Made by a program: the position numbers and the translations under genes. 64,000 bases of DNA from Buchananella hordeovulneris (GTDB lineage: Bacteria; Actinomycetota; Actinomycetes; Actinomycetales; Actinomycetaceae), in assembly GCF_001907235.1 (NCBI RefSeq), contig NZ_MQVS01000010.1:32389-96388 (forward strand), read 5' to 3'. The notes under the pieces are model-generated. The model ran no database searches. It was not told the DNA's origin and saw nothing but the letters and a program-made list of their open reading frames with translations. Positions 61,096 to 64,000 of the stretch are shown one piece after another (position 1 is the first letter of the stretch; each line of letters begins with the position of its first letter).

Positions 61096-62204
61096 TGGCT
61101 GCTCTCCTCCGACGAAAACGAGGCTTGGAATTGCGTAAACCACTCCTGTTCCGCGGCAATCAGCGGATGGGGCAGGGCGGTGACGTGAGCAAAAAAGCTC
61201 ACCGGGCTCCCCGGATCGATGGCAGCGATGGCAGCCCGGGCTTCAGCTGCCACTTCCCGGCCTTCCTCCTCGATCCCGGCTGCGCGGGCGTCGTCGAGGA
61301 GGTCGCGGCGCCGCAGGAAGGTGGCCAGGCGCGCAATCGGATCCTTGGCGGCCCAGGCTTCCTCCTCTGCTGCGGTGCGGTAACGAGTGGGGTCATCGGA
61401 GGTGGTATGCGCCCCCATGCGGTAGGTGACGGCCTCCACGAAGCTCGGCCCGCCGCCGGAGCGAGCGCGGCGCAGGCTCTGCGTGAGCACCGCGTAGCTG
61501 GCCAGGGGGTCGTTACCATCGACCCGCACGGAGGGGATACCGAAGCCGGGGGCGCGGGCCGCGATAGGCACGCGGGCCTGCACGGTGGTGGGCACTGAGA
61601 TCGCCCACCCATTGTTCTGACACAAGAACACGACGGGGGCCTGCGTGGAGGCCGCAAACACCATGGCCTCGTTGACGTCACCTTGGGAGGTGGCGCCGTC
61701 CCCGAAGCAAACGACGACGGCCCTGTCCGGGTGGGACTGGCCTGCCGCCTGGGCATCGAAGTTGAGGGCCTGGGCGCGCCCGACGGCGTGGTGGGCCTGG
61801 GCACCGATGACCAAGGTTGGCACGTGTGTGTTGGTAACCACCGGATCCCAACCTCCATGACAGGCTCCACGGAAGAGGGAGAGGATCTGGGCGCTGGTGA
61901 TGCCGCGGGCACGCAGCAGCAGTTGCTCGCGGTAGGAGGGGACAAGGATGTCGCTGGCCTGCAGCGCGCGGGCGGTGCCCGCCTGAATACCTTCCTGGCC
62001 ACGCAACGGGACCCACAGGGCAAGTTCCCCGTGCCGTTGCAGATTGGTGGCGGCGGTATCGAAGTGCCGCGCCAACACCATGCTCCGATACAAATCGACC
62101 AAATCGGTATCCGTGAGGTCCGCGAGATAGGGGGAATAGGTCTCGTGCTCCGTCAAGGTGCCGTTCGCGTCGAGCAGCCGAATCGTGGCGGGGGGTGTGA
62201 TCAC
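61092..62204 (-). CDS. bkdA: 2-oxo acid dehydrogenase E1 alpha subunit
   Basis: 370 residues from the GTG at 62202-62204, with GGAGACGGA seven bases before; the frame stays open to 62345 but the family start and the ribosome site support this GTG. The thiamine diphosphate motif is CFGDGATSQGDVNEAM ... QNNGWAIS. The phosphorylation-loop-like YRMGAHTTSDDPTRYR is present. It is the first gene of the bkdABC-type operon. Upstream there is a 31-bp composite dyad. Confidence 0.95.
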   Translation of the reverse strand: MITPPATIRLLDANGTLTEHETYSPYLADLTDTDLVDLYRSMVLARHFDTAATNLQRHGELALWVPLRGQEGIQAGTARALQASDILVPSYREQLLLRARGITSAQILSLFRGACHGGWDPVVTNTHVPTLVIGAQAHHAVGRAQALNFDAQAAGQSHPDRAVVVCFGDGATSQGDVNEAMVFAASTQAPVVFLCQNNGWAISVPTTVQARVPIAARAPGFGIPSVRVDGNDPLASYAVLTQSLRRARSGGGPSFVEAVTYRMGAHTTSDDPTRYRTAAEEEAWAAKDPIARLATFLRRRDLLDDARAAGIEEEGREVAAEARAAIAAIDPGSPVSFFAHVTALPHPLIAAEQEWFTQFQASFSSEESSQ

Positions 62205-62258
62205 GCGGTCCGTCTCCTTCCTGCCGCCGAGGCAGTAGTTGCGTGCCAACAGGCGGCA

Positions 62259-62289
62259 CCTACGCCACCGTAACTTACGCCGCCGTAGG
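62259..62289 (-). promoter_or_regulatory. 31-bp composite dyad upstream of the 2-oxo acid dehydrogenase operon
   Basis: CCTACG-CCAC-CGTAA-C-TTACG-CCGC-CGTAGG. Outer six-base arms and inner five-base arms are both perfect inverted repeats about the base at 62274. It lies 55-85 bases before the E1 alpha start. A regulator that binds four half-sites is the simplest reading. Confidence 0.6.
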
Positions 62290-62356
62290 TTTGGCAGTGG
62301 GCAGGGCAGACAATGTGCACCACGCCTCCTGGTGGATTCCCACAAGCCATCGCTAG

Positions 62357-62371
62357 TTAGGCATACCTATC
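62357..62371 (+). promoter_or_regulatory. DtxR/IdeR-like box before the YwiC-like gene
   Basis: TTAGGCATACCTATC resembles one version of the iron box consensus (TTAGG...CCTAA) with TAGG-CATA-CCTA in near dyad form. It lies about 34-48 bases before the start of the YwiC-like gene. The match is partial, so iron control is only a suggestion. Confidence 0.4.
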
Positions 62372-62404
62372 TTGCTGGGCGCAGGCGAACTAGTATCCAT
62401 TTAT

Positions 62405-63301
62405 GTGACCACGCAACGAACCCGCCCCCCGACCCGCCGCCCCAACCGGGGGTGGGTGCCAGACCAGCATGGAGCGTGGGCGATGCTCGTCGTCCCCCCA
62501 CTGTTGGGCATGCTTCACGGCGGCGGAAGCTGGCGGCATCTGCCGCTCTTCGTCGCCTGGTTCGTCGGCTACTTGGCATTTCATGCCTGGACCCTGTGGT
62601 TTAAGACGAAGGCTCCGCGGCGCGCCCAATACTTGCCCCCACTGCTGACCTACGGCACGGTCAGCGCACTGGCCACTGCGGTGACGCTGGTTAGCGCTCC
62701 CGGGCTGCTGGGTTGGGCAGTGGCGTTCGGGCCACTCTTCGGGCTTGCCATTGGGGAAGTGTGGCGGCATGCTGAGCGCTCCCTGCTCTCGGGATTCGCC
62801 ACCGTGTTGGCGGCGGGCCTATTGACCCCCATCGCCGTGAGCGTGAGCCCGGCAGCCAGTGCTGAGCTGGCAGCGCCGCCGACGGCCGGGCCGGGCTGGA
62901 CACAATGGCTCACCCACCAGTTGGGCTTCCCCGGCCTTGGCATGTCACCGTCAGGCTGGCTAATAACCGCGCTGCTCACCGGGTATTTCCTCGGCACCGT
63001 CCTGCACGTAAAGGCGCTAATCCGCAAACGTCGCTCTCGCGGCCACTTTGCCGCCTCTGTCGTTTGGCACGTGGCGATGCTGGGAACAGTGGTGTTGCTA
63101 GCTCTCGTTCCTGGCTTGGTGGTAGGCGTCGGCAGCGGGCCGCTGTGGGGACAGGTAGCGGTGTGGCTGCTGCTGACCGGGCGAGCGGCAATAATGCCTG
63201 CCCGTCAACACCGCGGCAACAAACCTTTCAGCCCTCGATTCATCGGCCTACTCGAAATGGGGGCGACTCTCCTGGTGACCGGAACCCTGCTGCTGTTTTA
63301 G
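62405..63301 (+). CDS. YwiC-like integral membrane protein
   Basis: 298 residues from the GTG at 62405 (an ATG at 62403 is followed by a stop). The N-terminal signature VPDQHGAWAMLVVPPLLG matches the YwiC-like family (PF14256-type), followed by seven to eight hydrophobic segments. The function of the family is not known. It is divergent from the 2-oxo acid dehydrogenase operon and has a strong terminator after it. Confidence 0.85.
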   Translation: MTTQRTRPPTRRPNRGWVPDQHGAWAMLVVPPLLGMLHGGGSWRHLPLFVAWFVGYLAFHAWTLWFKTKAPRRAQYLPPLLTYGTVSALATAVTLVSAPGLLGWAVAFGPLFGLAIGEVWRHAERSLLSGFATVLAAGLLTPIAVSVSPAASAELAAPPTAGPGWTQWLTHQLGFPGLGMSPSGWLITALLTGYFLGTVLHVKALIRKRRSRGHFAASVVWHVAMLGTVVLLALVPGLVVGVGSGPLWGQVAVWLLLTGRAAIMPARQHRGNKPFSPRFIGLLEMGATLLVTGTLLLF

Positions 63302-63347
63302 TGAGGGCGAGCCGACCTCGCAGACGCAGCCGGGACTGCTGGCAACA

Positions 63348-63383
63348 GTTGGGGGCTGCCTGTTTGTGTCGGCAGCCCCCAAC
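63348..63383. terminator. Bidirectional terminator, 13-bp perfect stem
   Basis: GTTGGGGGCTGCC (63348-63360) and exact complement at 63371-63383 over a ten-base loop, between convergent genes ending at 63301 and 63411. A T-rich stretch follows on the plus strand. Confidence 0.9.
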
Positions 63384-63410
63384 TTCTTGCAGCCAAGTCC
63401 TAGCCGGTGG

Positions 63411-64000
63411 TTACCATTCGTCGCTGTCGTCGCGGGGGGCGGGACGCAGGGATTGGGCGTTGCCTGCCCCATAGATGCTGGGATCGATCTGGGGGGCGTC
63501 TTCTTCTGTCAGGCGGGTGGGCTGGTAGCCCAGCAGGTGCGGCCGGGAAGCCCGTTGATCTTTTTTGTCCTTGCCCCCGGCGGCACTGTTGGCACCCCAC
63601 ACCCCACCAGCGGGCCGAGCCGCGCCGCCGGGGCGGGCCCCACCAGCGGGGCGGGCCCCACCAGCGGCGCTAGCCGGCTTGCCTGCCGGGCTGGTGGCCG
63701 TGGCCCCAACCCCGCTCACTGGCCCCATCCCCGCCCGGGCCACGCCCGGGCGGGCCATCGCGGGCCGGGTACCACTAGCGGGAGTTTTAGCCCCCGCCGC
63801 GGTGCCGCTGCTAGGGGCCAGCATGCCACCCACCGGCGGGCGCGCCCCACCCACGCGCGCCCCACCAGTGGTGGTGGGGGCGCCCAGACCGGGCATACCC
63901 ATCACCCCACCCATGGGCGCTACCCGCCCCACCGCCGCAGCGGTGGAAGATGGGCCCAGGCGGGAGGCCAAGGCCGCCCCACCCGCACTAACCCCACCCA
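63411..64000 (-). CDS. Low-complexity Gly/Ala/Pro-rich protein (5' end beyond window)
   Basis: At least 196 codons; the frame is open across the right edge, so the true start is outside. Most of the visible part is made of Gly, Ala, Pro, Thr with GGARP and similar repeats. The last 40 residues are charged and ordered, with PHLLGYQPTRLTEEDAPQIDP. Long disordered Ala/Gly/Pro regions followed by a charged tail occur in actinobacterial WXG/PPE-like secreted or secretion-associated proteins, but no motif proves it. Confidence 0.6.
   Translation of the reverse strand, partial: GGVSAGGAALASRLGPSSTAAAVGRVAPMGGVMGMPGLGAPTTTGGARVGGARPPVGGMLAPSSGTAAGAKTPASGTRPAMARPGVARAGMGPVSGVGATATSPAGKPASAAGGARPAGGARPGGAARPAGGVWGANSAAGGKDKKDQRASRPHLLGYQPTRLTEEDAPQIDPSIYGAGNAQSLRPAPRDDSDEW

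Overview
The window is high-G+C DNA with tightly packed genes, many ATGA-type stop/start overlaps, GTG/TTG starts and G+C-rich hairpin terminators. The gene content (nrdHIE, a septum-formation domain protein, a Nei-type glycosylase, WXG-like proteins, a LAKTG-anchored surface protein, luxS plus Pfs, branched-chain keto acid dehydrogenase) points to a Gram-positive actinobacterium, most plausibly Actinomycetaceae-like. The species cannot be fixed from sequence alone. No rRNA, tRNA, CRISPR array, prophage or insertion sequence was seen.

Layout. 1-5.6 kb: end of an M20 amidohydrolase, a heterodimeric ABC exporter and a divergent TetR regulator with two matching inverted repeats between them. 5.6-14.5 kb: an eight-gene minus-strand cluster, arcA-arcB-arcC, an arginine:glycine-type amidinotransferase, a DMT transporter, a creatininase, an MFS transporter and a second DMT transporter. 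14.7-20.2 kb: GNAT, a dense short-repeat patch, nrdHIE, a DNA glycosylase. 20.2-24.2 kb: a two-component system divergent from an ABC-2 type exporter. 24.2-31.1 kb: septum-formation protein, L-serine dehydratase, Fic protein, PABA synthesis genes. 31.2-40.3 kb: luxS/pfs, an AspT/YidE-like transporter, two acetyltransferase-type or S4 proteins, an ArsR regulator with a tiny His-rich protein, an alpha/beta hydrolase and a GH1 glycosidase. 40.4-43.9 kb: a putative secreted calpain-like protease effector with a small partner and an array of lipoprotein genes. 44-49.2 kb: response regulator, sensor kinase and a MacB/FtsX-type ABC transporter. 49.2-55.6 kb: lactate oxidation (lutABC) and lactate permease, with a TetR/GAP pair between them. 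55.7-58 kb: a repeat-built cell-wall protein. 58.5-64 kb: branched-chain 2-oxo acid dehydrogenase, a YwiC-like membrane protein and the start of a low-complexity protein.

The most interesting system is the 5.6-14.5 kb cluster. Read together, the enzymes could convert creatinine to creatine (creatininase), move the amidino group of creatine to ornithine giving sarcosine and arginine (amidinotransferase run in reverse), and burn the arginine by the deiminase pathway, which regenerates ornithine and yields one ATP. The cluster has no arginine/ornithine antiporter, which fits ornithine being recycled instead of exported. This pathway is an inference. The enzyme identities rest on conserved motifs.

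The second is the 40.4-43.2 kb locus. A WXG-like N-terminal region is joined to a calpain-like Cys-His-Asn protease domain, followed at once by two similar lipoproteins and a truncated third copy, the layout expected for a type VII-type toxin and its immunity genes.
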